Shown piece after piece: positions 55,031 through 64,000 of a stretch of 64,000 nucleotides of DNA (position 1 is the stretch's first letter; each line of letters begins with the position of its first letter). A program made the translations under genes and the position numbers. The stretch is from Cymbomonas tetramitiformis (taxonomy: Eukaryota > Chlorophyta > Pyramimonadophyceae > Pyramimonadales > Pyramimonadaceae): the NCBI GenBank assembly GCA_001247695.2, contig LGRX02035411.1, positions 1-64,000 on the forward strand, read 5' to 3'. The notes under the pieces are model-generated. The model was not told the DNA's origin. It saw only the letters and a program-made list of their open reading frames with translations, and did no database searches.

Positions 55031-55356
55031 GATAGAATCGCAGGGCGCGAAGCGGACGGAACACAAGAAAAACACCTCTGAACGTAGGTGGGTCCAGACC
55101 TGATGTGAAAGCTGATAATATAGTAATATATAAGCTTGCACTGTAAAATGTAAAGGCAGTGAGGCAGGGTTTCTCGGTTCGGCTAAGTCAGATTAAACTG
55201 GGAGATACACGGTTTTAAGCTGGCGGACGGACCGTGACACACGAGCGGAGAAAACAGCAGGCACTGCAAGTGACATCCGAGCAGGCGAGGGGTGACACAG
55301 GGCACCACAGACCTCCCCCCTTATGGGGGGTGAAAGTCAGTGTTCCCATGAAAGAT

Positions 55357-56494
55357 TAGCCAATGACAACCAATAATTAAGCTTAACAGGATGTCTGCCT
55401 TTTTTACAGCTAAAAGGGTTGGTGGCAATTAAACAAGGCATGTTAGTTGTGTTGCTTTGTGATGTGGTTGGTGCCCTTGCACTTTCGGAGAGCTCGTTGT
55501 GCGAAATGCATTTTAGGGTAAAGCAGAGCAATTTTGTTCGGCATTTGGGATTTTTTATCAAATATGCAAGGGGAGAATGCTCCAATTGCCTTATGGCTCA
55601 TATAAATAGCATATTGACCATGAAGGTAAAGAAAGGCATCTGACACAGTGCAGTGTCCAATGTCCAGCAAAGGGGTCAGGCTAGGCTCTAACAATGTTGT
55701 CATAATGTCCCGCATCCGTAGGGTGGGACTGGATCTCAGCATCTGCAGCAGGATCAGGATGATCGCGGGCAGCAGAGACCGCGGCCATGTACACATCCTC
55801 GTCCCAGGCAGATGGGATCTCTCTCGCATAAGCCCCCACGTGATCAGCTAGGGGTGCTCCCTGCTCTCTGCCCGGTGGGAGTGGGGCCTCACACTCTCCA
55901 CCAGATCCCATGCCGTCCTCCGTCTGCCCAGTCTCGAATAACCTCGCCCCCGATGTCTCACCGGCGCCCCCCTGGTCCTCTAGTAAGCTGTATCGATCGA
56001 GGTCTGGTGGCTGCCGGGGGAGGAGTGGTGCCCGCCATCAACTCCGCACGCTGTCTGGTCCTAGCCCCACCTGCTGTCAGCGGGATCCTCGTCCACCCCT
56101 GATCATCAGGCACCTGATGGTGGGTCTGTTGTCCCACGTGGAGAGCATGCCTGCCCATGCTGGTGGGATCTGGGTGCGAGTGTCTCTGTCCTGAGTTGTG
56201 TGGCTGCAACGCCGACTGCGTGCCGTCGTCCGCGGGCCCACCTGTGCTCCGGCCTGTGCTCGGGAAAGGTAGTGAGGGGTGTCTGCCCTCCGCTGTGGGG
56301 CCAGCACGCCATGTAACGACCATATCGCAAAAATGAGACACGCGGGCGCAAATGAGAAAAAAATGAGAAAGCATTAAATTGTCTGCCAAATTGGTTTTTG
56401 GGGTTCTGAATGACAAATACGAGGGTTAATTTGAATAGTCCTTGAAGGAATTTCGAAAAATCTGGTTTTCGACTCTTCAAAGTAGCCACGCGAG
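55357..56494. other. Region with unassigned coding remnants
   Basis: Minus-strand frames at 55911-55681 (EGCDxxL-poor, reading DHVGAYAREIPSAWDEDVYM) and 56416-55958 look protein-like but are short and offset from each other. They could be downstream exons of the transposase at 56495 or another decayed element. I cannot name them. Confidence 0.25.
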
Positions 56495-58443
56495 TCATCT
56501 ACCTGGAACTGGAATTGCCTCGATCCGCTCGTAGTGTCCAGGAAACTTATGAAATTGAACGTAATGGGCGACTCGTACCGGTTCACGGCTAGCCAAGCCC
56601 ATTGACGGATGTGGGCAAATATATTTCATGCTGAAAGGCGGCAAGTAGTGTGCCAGAGCATCGGTATCGGTGGGAACATTACACCCCACCCCTGGCACGT
56701 CATCCATCGGCCACAGAGTGTACACCTGAATTAGCGTCTGGGAAGCGAGGTACTTGACTGGGTCAATCAGTCTATTCCCATTAAACATACAACGTCTAAA
56801 CATACCAACACGTTCTGAAACCGTGGACTTTTCTTGAGTTGTCAAGTCAACATGAAGAAACTTGAAAAAATTGAAGACCACTCCTTCCAACAGTTTATGG
56901 TACGACGGAATCAAAACACTATGCACGATGTCAAAAGATGGTAACTCGGTGAGGCGAGAAATCTGGTGAACAGGAGAGTGACGAGTTCCAACAATATGTG
57001 GCAACATATGTCTAGTGTATCGTGTGCCTCCAGAAGCAAACCACAATACGTTATTGCCATGTAACAAGTATTGGGGAGATGTCTCGAAGTAGCCAAGAAA
57101 ACGCACCGCGCCTTTGTACGATATACCTTGAAAATTGCAACGGTCACAACCTCCTAGGCAAGCCATGGGCCCAACCCAGCTTTCAACTTTTGCACCAGCT
57201 GGAGTGTCTGCAGAACAAGCAACCAAGTAGGGGATGTGCTTAAACTGACGCGAGTAATAATCGGTAATGAGAAAACCTTCCGCTAGAGACTTGAAATCAT
57301 CGACAATAATCCTATCTAAATACACTTGAAAAGAATGACCGTCAGGTCCTCTTGCAGTTGAAGGCTCGTCAGGGAGACATTTGAAAAATCGGGACTTCCC
57401 TCGGAGGGCACAACGAACATTCCAAGAGCGTAAGAAAATTAATCCAAGGCTGTAAGTCTTCCATGCGAATGGTTGAACCCAGTCAACACCGATTTCGTAA
57501 ACGCCATTGTCAGGATCGAATATGCTCTCACCTCGTTGGGTTGAGGCAAAATCGCGTAGGTGCGTGGCACCCCAAGCATCGTATTCTTTTTCAGGCCGGT
57601 CATGTGTCTTGTAAATTGAGCGCACGAAGATGGGGTCCAAAAACAACTGTTTCACACAAGTTTCAACGCCAAAATATATCCAATCAGAATGACCAGGAAG
57701 AGAAGGTACTAAATATTTACCAAGATCACCCACTCGCAGAATTTCCTTACAAGCATACACTGAACTAGGATAGGAATGTCGGTCGCGGAAAACGTGATCA
57801 AATATGTTGCAAGTTCCTTTCAGGAAAGTGTCTAGCGCAGCTCGTGGAGCATGGCTCCAAGTTTCAAAACTCATCACTCGACCGGCCTCAAAGCCACAAG
57901 ACCACGGGCTATCGGGAAACAACGGTAAAAACTGGCGCTGATCCCACGTAGGGAGTGGAAACTCCAAAGACTTTGTTGGTGCCAAAGGAAAGGTCAACCA
58001 GTCAGGATGAGAAGCCTCCTCACTCCCATCCAATAAAGCCATACGCTGCATGATAGTTGAAAATACGCGGTTTTCATCTTCGAGTACACGTGTGGTGGAG
58101 GAGGCACTGTTACCGGCAGGATCTCCTCCAAGGTCACTAGGTCAGCGTCAACTTCGATGTCCATGAAAGAAGTCACGGGAGGGGGGGGGTGACGCGCGGA
58201 GCAGCGGCATTGTCCATGGCAGAAAAGTACCTCCCCATACCACGCATAGCACTGCTTCCTACACATAGCTGCAGGAGGAGGAACATACGGCTGCTCATGC
58301 TTTTCAATTTTGTCACAGAGGACTGCTGGCTTAGCTGGGAGTTGGAGTTCGTCGGGTGTGCAGCCGCAATTCAAGTTTGAAAGATAGATGGGCATCGCTC
58401 CCGGGCCGAGGCCGTTGACGCTTTGACTTCGACTACACGTCAA
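56495..58443 (-). pseudogene. CACTA/tnp2-type transposase
   Basis: Main frame 58051-56495 (518 aa). It includes GVYEIGVDWVQPFAWKTYSLG, LIFLRSWNVRCALRGK, FLITDYYSRQFKHIPYLVACSADTPAGAKVE-type sequence (D.PA..K) and LGGCDRCNFQG. This is the succession seen in Transposase_21/tnp2 proteins of CACTA and Plavaka elements: an Asp after a Gly, the D.PA..K step, then a C..C knuckle. An upstream frame (58443-58080) with GCTPDEL, CRKQCYAWYGEVLFCHGQC joins by a one-base shift near 58080; the downstream frame is open back through DENRVFSTI. Either a mutation or an unrecognised intron explains the shift. Terminal CACTA repeats were not found. Confidence 0.75.
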
Positions 58444-59007
58444 AGGCGAAATTATTTAACACAATTGATTAATCGCCGGAGCCTGCGACTACAAGTAGGG
58501 AGCTATCATATCGGACGCACTAGACACCATTCGGGTACGAACGAATGTGTTTCGCGCGTTGGATCATCGTGCCTAAATACATGTGACGTGACTAAATAAT
58601 TTCGCCTTTGACTTGTATTCAGCAGAGTGCTGCAACGAATTCAATTGGCATTTCGCGGCGAAATTGACCCAAATTCATCGCAGATTACATCCAGATCGAC
58701 ATACAACACACGGTCACACTCTCACACATCGCATCGTCGCATTCATGATCATCGCAGATCTGAGATTACACACAGTTGACCCTTTACAGCCAACAATTCT
58801 TCTTTGACTCAACGGATATCACACCATTACTGTAACGTTCTCTATTATCGCACGTCAACCCACCAGTTGACGGATACATACAACTGTTGAATTTTCAAAG
58901 ATACCCCCTTTCACCCAACCTCTGCAGAACACAATATCACGCACGTAGATTTTCCAGCCGCCTATTTTCTGACCTGTAAATTTTCCCCTAGAGTTTTCGC
59001 GCCTATT
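58444..59007. other. Divergent intergenic region
   Basis: Separates the minus-strand transposase from plus-strand ORFs, so probably holds both promoters. No repeats or TATA box that I would defend. Confidence 0.4.
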
Positions 59008-59376
59008 TTGTCAAGAGCGGGAGAAGTCCACCCCTTCGCCATGTATTTATTCCGCGGTGCGTCACTCTTGGCACAAAACACTTGCAATCCGCCCTTCCCA
59101 AACATGTCTATAATGAAAGTGGATATTCTCGATGCCACTCTTTCGTCTCACACCACCAGAGACTTTTTGTTGTCTTCGGTTTCTGAGTTACCACTCGACT
59201 CTGCTGCGAACATGGTGGACGATATTTTGCAACGAGCTTTTGGAAGAGATATCTTCGATCGCTTGTCGACTTCCCCCTTGAACACTGACGTCCTTTTCAC
59301 GAAGTATAGTGTTAGGGATGCTGTAGATGGTGGAACTATAACTATGTGGTTGCACCCACGTGCTCAACATAATTAG
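59008..59376 (+). CDS. Unknown 122-aa ORF upstream of the five-exon gene
   Basis: Frame from MSRAGEVHPFAMYLFRG to MWLHPRAQHN, with DILDATLSSHTTRDFLLSS and SAANMVDDILQRAFGRDIF, reads as a plausible helical protein. It may be an independent small gene, an upstream exon, or a uORF of the gene at 59678. Not recognised. Confidence 0.35.
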   Translation: MSRAGEVHPFAMYLFRGASLLAQNTCNPPFPNMSIMKVDILDATLSSHTTRDFLLSSVSELPLDSAANMVDDILQRAFGRDIFDRLSTSPLNTDVLFTKYSVRDAVDGGTITMWLHPRAQHN

Positions 59377-59677
59377 ATATCGATCGCGCTCGTCGGAGAG
59401 GACATCGCTTTGCACCTCGCCCTGGGATAGTTCGTCGAGTTGTGGGAGTAAAGAGACCCAATGAGGAGCCCTTCACCATAGCCCACGGAATCGTGAAATT
59501 CGTGCATGCGCGAAGTCACGCATGCGTATTGACACCACACGATCAATTGTTCCTGTTTCTGATCCTCGTTTGAGCCCAAGAAGTCAAGGGCTTGTGGTTG
59601 GAGCGGTTGATTTGTGTCTTGCTCAGCCTTCCTTGCGAACCTTGTCAAGGGCGAGGATCTACACAAGGATTTCGAAC

Positions 59678-61600
59678 ATGTCCACCCAGCGCAGGAGGTA
59701 CCTCGTCGACTTACAGAAGAAAGGAAAGGTACCTATCTTTCCGATTTGTGTGCTTGTTGTGTCTTCGAATGTTGCTTCCAACTTTCTGGTGTACTTTGTT
59801 ATTTTTCACCTCACTGCTTACTTGTGGCTTAATTGCTTACTGTTGTACACAGGAGGTTCCGGAAATTTTGCCATACACTGGACTCTTGCCAACGGTTGAC
59901 AATGCTTGTTGCATCGTGGACCTTAGTGAACTGGCCGCTGCTAGTGAGCCTGCAGACACTCATGCAAGTGATGACAACCTTGAGCAGAGTGCGGTGGGTT
60001 CCCTTTCTTTAATTTCTGTGTCATCTTTTTCATTTGGTACCTTTTTTATTTGTGAGATTCACTTGAGTTTTATTTGTGTTTTCCAATGCACGTTATTATT
60101 TTTGTTTGTCTTACTTGTATTGTATTTCCTATATTCACAAGTTGTGGTGGAACTAGTCATAACTTATGTTACCCTTATAGCAGGATGAACTCCGATTTGC
60201 CACCGAGGTTACAGTAGGAGAACATGGGAGCGCTATGGCGAGAGCGGTAGGGTTTCCTTTCTGAACGATGTGTTGGCTTTGTTTCTTGTTGTCCCTTTCT
60301 ATGTATGAGAAACACTTTCGGTTTATATGAGTTGAATATCCCTTTACAATTGTATCACTTTGGTTTGTAGTAGTAACACATATCTTGACTACACAGACAT
60401 GTTGAACTAAGCATAGGTTATGTTTTGCTTGCAGCAAAATCGACGTAGCCGTAGGTCGGGGGTGGCGTCCGATGCCACCACCGTTCCAGTTGCTCCCTCC
60501 GTGAGAAATCGGAACGCAGCACCGGCTCCACTATCTGCACCGTTGGCACAATTTGAAGAACAACGGCAGGCGAACATCGATCGCAACAACCGTTTCTTAG
60601 AGGAGCGTATGGCGGCCTTTAGGCAGGCTTGCGAGACCCCCTCTCGAGAGGAGCCTGAGGTGCACCATGAGCTAGAGCCTGAGGTGCACCATGAGCTAGA
60701 GCCTGAGGTGCACCGTGAGCAGGAGCTTGAGGTGCACCGTGAGCGGGAGCCTGAGCTCGATCGTGAGCGGGAGCCTGAGCTCGATCGTGAGCGGGAGCCT
60801 GAGGTGCACCGTGAGCGGGAGCCTGAGCTCGATCGTGAGCAGCTCGAGTTGGTGCACGCGTTTGCCAATCCCGCTAGGAACGCGACACAACAGCCGGTGT
60901 CCATCCCGGAACCTACTGTCGTGGCTCAGAATGCCGCGATGGTGCAACCAACACCGGCTGCGGCAGCGTTGGGGACAAGTGTAAGCACTTGTTCCCATAC
61001 TTGCCCCTCTTTTGTAGATGTGTGTTATCTTGCTTGTACTATCTTGTGGTGAAACTATGTTTGCTTGTGTGTTAATCTTTCGGTTGTGTTGTGCAGCTCG
61101 CCACTATACTTCAGACTTTCCGTCGTCTGTCCAACGGCAAGCCTGTGCAAGGCTTGTCGAAGCTAAAGAAGCTTATGGTGACCTTCGATTTTCATTCGTA
61201 TGGGCAACTGCTTGTCATTGGTGACTTCGTGCCGGGTAAGGAGTTGAGAATTGTGATCGGCCAAACCATTCTAGAGATGAACCCGACCGACGAAGGTGAA
61301 GAGGGTCGCTGGCGGATGGCATTGGCCGCTGCGCATGAGGAGGAGGTGGTGAATGCTAACGGGGGGCGAGAGCGGACGGGAAAGTACGAGTTTGTGTTGG
61401 ATTCCCATCCCACGCACCACGATCAGGGCCATGCTATCATTGGCAGTGAGCAGTTATCAGGTTTGGACGTGTGTACCGTGCCAACCTTGAAAATGACAGA
61501 GCAGTGGCAGCTTGTGAACAATTTGGGAGCCCTTGTCCCTGAAGGGGAGGGATTGCGCACGGATATTCACCCTAGTGTTCCTTTGCCTTCTGACTCTTAG
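59678..61600 (+). CDS. Five-exon gene of unknown function (435 aa) with octapeptide repeats
   Basis: Exons 59678-59728, 59853-59993, 60181-60246, 60435-60980 and 61097-61600. All four introns are GT-AG and phase 0, and each exon is an exact multiple of three. The protein starts MSTQRRRYLVDLQKKGK. It has an acidic second exon, a basic QNRRSRRSG start to exon 4, then eight copies of an 8-residue EPE(V/L)(H/D)REx repeat (60652-60855). A folded C-terminal domain carries LQTFRRLSNGKPVQGLSKLK and VTFDFHSYGQLLVIGDFVPG. No family recognised. It lies head-to-head with the CACTA-type transposase and before a repeat array of the kind found near CACTA termini. It may therefore be the second (TnpA-like) protein of that element, or a bystander host gene. 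Confidence 0.7.
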
Positions 61601-61759
61601 AATCTTGCTTAGTTATTCTCACTTGGTCATCTTAGAGAATGGAACGTGAGTTCGGAGCCTAAGTGTAACGGAAACTCTTTTTTAACATGCAAGTGTGCAA
61701 CGGTATATTTGTAATATGTGAATTGTTATTTGAGTAATCTTGCTTTTGACATAGTGTTC

Positions 61760-62495
61760 ACTCCGGAATATTTCTCATCTCCGGAATATTTCACCTCTCC
61801 ACTATCACATTCGCGTGACGCGTGACGCCGGAATATTTCTCATCTCCGCAATATTTCTCATCTCACATTGTTCGACGCGTGACGCCGGAATATTTCTCAT
61901 CTCCTATCACATTCGTGACCTTGACTCTGGAATATTTCTCATCTCCGGAATATTTCGATGTCCACCTAGCACATTCGTGACAACGTGACGCCGGAATATT
62001 TCTCATCTCCACGTATTTCACCTCACACTATCACATTCGCGTGACGTGTGACATGGGAATGGCCCCTACTCATCCTCCGCAATAGTCAATCTCCACTAGC
62101 ACATTCGCGTGACGGCGTGACGCCAGAATATTTCTGTCTCCCGGAATATTTCACCTCTCCACTAGCACAATCGTGACGCGTGACGCCGGATCGAATATTT
62201 CCTCATCTCGGAATATTTCCTCCCTATCACATTCGTGACGCCCGGCTCCGGAATATTTCTGTTTTTTCAGTGTTTCCTCTCCTGCTTATTCAGCGTGACA
62301 GCGTGACATAAGAATATTTCTCATCTCGGAATATTTCTCCATGTCCACTAGCACATTCGCGTGACGCGTGACGCCGGAATATTTCTCATGTCCACTAGCA
62401 CATTCGCGTGACGCGTGACGCCGGAATATTTCTCATCTCCGCATTATTTCACCTCTCCACTAGCACATTCGCGTGACTCCGGAATATTTCTCATC
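61760..62495. repeat. CCGGAATATTTC / CACTAGCACATTCGCGTGACG repeat array
   Basis: Ten or so imperfect units of about 60-75 bp alternate CCGGAATATTTCTCATCTCC with CTCCACTAGCACATTCGCG and a GTGACGCGTGACGCC block. Irregular spacing and strong conservation of the short words resemble subterminal transposase-binding repeats of CACTA elements. No copy is found on the far side of the transposase. Confidence 0.85.
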
Positions 62496-62497
62496 TG

Positions 62498-62730
62498 TCA
62501 CCAAAAAACTTTACTCAGCTTCGCTTCCACTTTTGTTGTAGTCCGTGAAAACAGTAGAAAGATATTGGGCTATAAGCTCGCAAGTGGCCCACAAGTGGGC
62601 AATTTCCTTGGAGGACTCTTTCTTAGTCATTATGAACAAATGCTTGAGAGAGTGCTTGTACAAATGAATGTGGTGTAACCGCAATCCAAAGGCCGGGCTC
62701 CGCACTAAAGGCCGGAGCCCGGCCGCCCAC
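62498..62730. repeat. ~235-bp repeat ending in a GC hairpin, copy 1
   Basis: From GTCACCAAA through GGCTATAAGCTCGCAAGTGG to CCGGCCGCCCAC. Near its end GGCCGGGCTCCG (62691-62702) pairs perfectly with CGGAGCCCGGCC (62713-62724). Copy 2 is at 63060-63311. Confidence 0.9.
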
Positions 62731-63059
62731 GGGGGGGCTGGGTCGGGTGTCTTTCAATTAAATTTACTTCTAGGGAGTTCCAAGCCTTTAGAGGGCTTGC
62801 TAGAATGAACGTGCTAGGCCGCATGTGGCGGTTATTGCGACTTCAGCTGTGCAGAATTGAGTCCGTGCCACTTCTGTAATCTGTCGGCCAGTGTCACTCT
62901 ACAATTGAATGGTGTGTAAGCCGTCAGATCAATCTGTGGCTTTTTGTAAATAACTCTGTATGTTTCCGTGTCGACTTTTCTTGGCTCGTCACTCTGTGTC
63001 CTCGTACACTGTCGGTAAAAATTTTCGGGAATTTTTTCTACTGAAATTAACTTTTCTCT

Positions 63060-63311
63060 GTCACCAAACAACTGTAAACTGCTTAACACTTTACTCCGGC
63101 TTCGCTTCCACTTTTGTTGCAGTCCGTGAAAACAGTAGAAAGATATTGGGCTATAAGCTCGCAAGTGGCCCACAAGTGGGCAGCTTCCTTGGAGGACTCT
63201 TTCTTACTCATTATGAACAAATGCTTGAGAGAGTGCTTGTACAAATGAATGTGGTGTAACCGCAATCCAAAGGCCGGGCTCCGCACTAAAGGCCGGAGCC
63301 CGGCCGCCCAC
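63060..63311. repeat. ~250-bp repeat ending in a GC hairpin, copy 2
   Basis: Direct repeat of copy 1 with a 20-bp insertion near the start. Hairpin stems 63272-63283 and 63294-63305. Sequences diverge abruptly after GCCCAC in both copies, so this is probably the 3' end of a mobile element. The 329 bp between copies shows a partial further relationship only (GTGTCGACTTTTCT-like text). Confidence 0.9.
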
Positions 63312-63354
63312 CATATACTCCATTTACGTACTGCAGTAGAGCAAGTGGTGCGGC

Positions 63355-64000
63355 TTAACCGATACATCTCCAATCATGCAAAATCACTGTTGTCTGCTCA
63401 GGCAACGTGGCCACAACTCCGTCGGCTCTCTTAGTCATTATTGGCTTGATCCTAACCGCTGACAAACCATTGTAACCAGCTCGAGTCAAAAACGGCTTAG
63501 CAATCTGCATAATTCTCCGCGTCTCCAACCAACTGCCATACAGCACGACAACGAAAGTGATGTCTGCTCTTGCCGTAGGACACGGCCGATAACCAGGAAG
63601 GGCACTCCGAGCAGTCACCCGTAAGCAAGCACCTGCAATCAATTCCAATGATCCCCTGTCATCCCAGGCGCCAACCGGCCCAGCTGTGACAAAATGTGTA
63701 GGATAGTAGCACGGTGTGTAGTAAAGTACAGGTCCATCGCGACCTTAGGTGTATACCCGCCACCTATATCGGAGATAACCCGGTGGCCCCAACCATGTGT
63801 CCATAGCCATTGACCCAATGACTTACGGGCACTACCACTGCCATAACGGCGCACATCAATAGCATCTGGGAAGGCCCTCGCATAAGCCTTCTTGAAGGCC
63901 CCGTGCCCCCGATAGGGCCCAGTGTACCAGCCACTGATCCCCTTGGGAGCAACAAACAATAGAGCACCAGTGTCAACAGGCTCCGCCAGAAGATACTCTT
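63355..64000 (-). pseudogene. Possible tyrosine-recombinase C-terminal fragment
   Basis: The frame entering from the right edge (64000 to 63639) has DTGALLFVAPKGISGWYTGP, AFKKAYARAFPDA, then RRYGSGSARKSLGQWLW, VISDIGGG and AMDLYFTTHRATIL. The order R.Y.SGS.RK.L, a short helix, a DlGGW-like turn and a Tyr followed by T.R resembles the R-H-R-Y catalytic end of tyrosine recombinases of Crypton/DIRS elements. A second frame (63648-63355) overlaps it by 10 bp and may be a frameshifted continuation. Truncated by the window, so uncertain. Confidence 0.4.

Larger units (their letters stand above)
53549..55351 (-). mobile_element. Non-autonomous LTR retrotransposon, copy 2 (1,803 bp)
   Basis: LTRs 55101-55351 (5') and 53549-53799 (3') are almost identical, with AAGAT on both sides (53544-53548, 55352-55356). 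On the minus strand the LTR starts TCATGGG, as in copy 1, and the 3' LTR is preceded by the same GGTGAGGTGGTG tract. The interior shares QRARMAAVRSALHSFR and VVSGGVCAPDTK and the 12-bp hairpin with copy 1, although the LTRs themselves have diverged beyond their first ~50 bp. The sequence after the 5' LTR is GGTCTGGACCC, so the primer may differ. Confidence 0.92.

Overview
The window is nuclear DNA of a eukaryote. Genes are split by GT-AG introns, and most of the sequence is transposable elements and short-period repeats. Two host-type genes stand out. One is leucine carboxyl methyltransferase (LCMT1), which I could assemble from twelve exons with matching intron phases. The other is a gene resembling the plant DUF674 family. 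The DUF674-like gene, together with Ty3-type retrotransposons that carry a cytosine-DNA-methyltransferase domain (an association published for charophyte algae and dinoflagellates), points to the green lineage, perhaps a streptophyte alga. That assignment is an inference. Nothing here identifies a species.

Layout. 1-11,340: a very large inverted-repeat structure. A Mutator-like (MULE) transposase gene (3146-6763, minus) sits at its centre, with one small inward-facing ORF in each arm. Outside lie satellite-like modules that occur in mirrored orientation on the two sides. 11,350-11,747: a (TAATG)n array. 13,196-15,328: the DUF674-like gene. 17,105-25,729: a complete LTR to LTR Ty3 element on the minus strand. 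It has lost gag/RT sequence but keeps RNase H, a Dam-like (NPPY) domain, integrase, a chromodomain and a C5-methyltransferase domain, and a 1,722-bp DNA transposon has landed inside the Dam-like domain. 27,990-31,150: a truncated second MULE with the same palindromic TCATCGATGA motifs as the first. 32,430-34,171: the 3' end of a second methyltransferase-bearing Ty3 element, followed by an inverted piece of its LTR.

35,776-41,450: LCMT1 (minus), with minisatellites in several introns. 42,129-43,829 and 53,549-55,351: two related non-autonomous LTR elements in opposite orientation, each with a 5-bp target duplication and a shared perfect hairpin. 44,296-46,645: a decayed piggyBac-type transposase with a Tudor-like N-terminus and a C-terminal Cys-rich domain. 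46,881-50,138: the 5' part of a LINE-type element with an Ulp1-like protease and an endonuclease domain. 50,163-53,451: a gag-only LTR element. 56,495-58,443: a CACTA/tnp2-type transposase, facing away from a five-exon gene (59,678-61,600) that is followed by subterminal-type repeats. 63,355-64,000: a possible tyrosine-recombinase fragment running off the window.

The most notable content is (i) a retrotransposon whose Pol region carries both a Dam-like and a C5-type DNA methyltransferase domain, (ii) a MULE with satellite-built inverted arms, a shared palindromic motif and a matched pair of arm-encoded small proteins, and (iii) non-autonomous LTR elements with a conserved hairpin and a primer site that matches the anticodon loop of initiator tRNA. 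All functional statements come from reading motifs by eye; no search was run.
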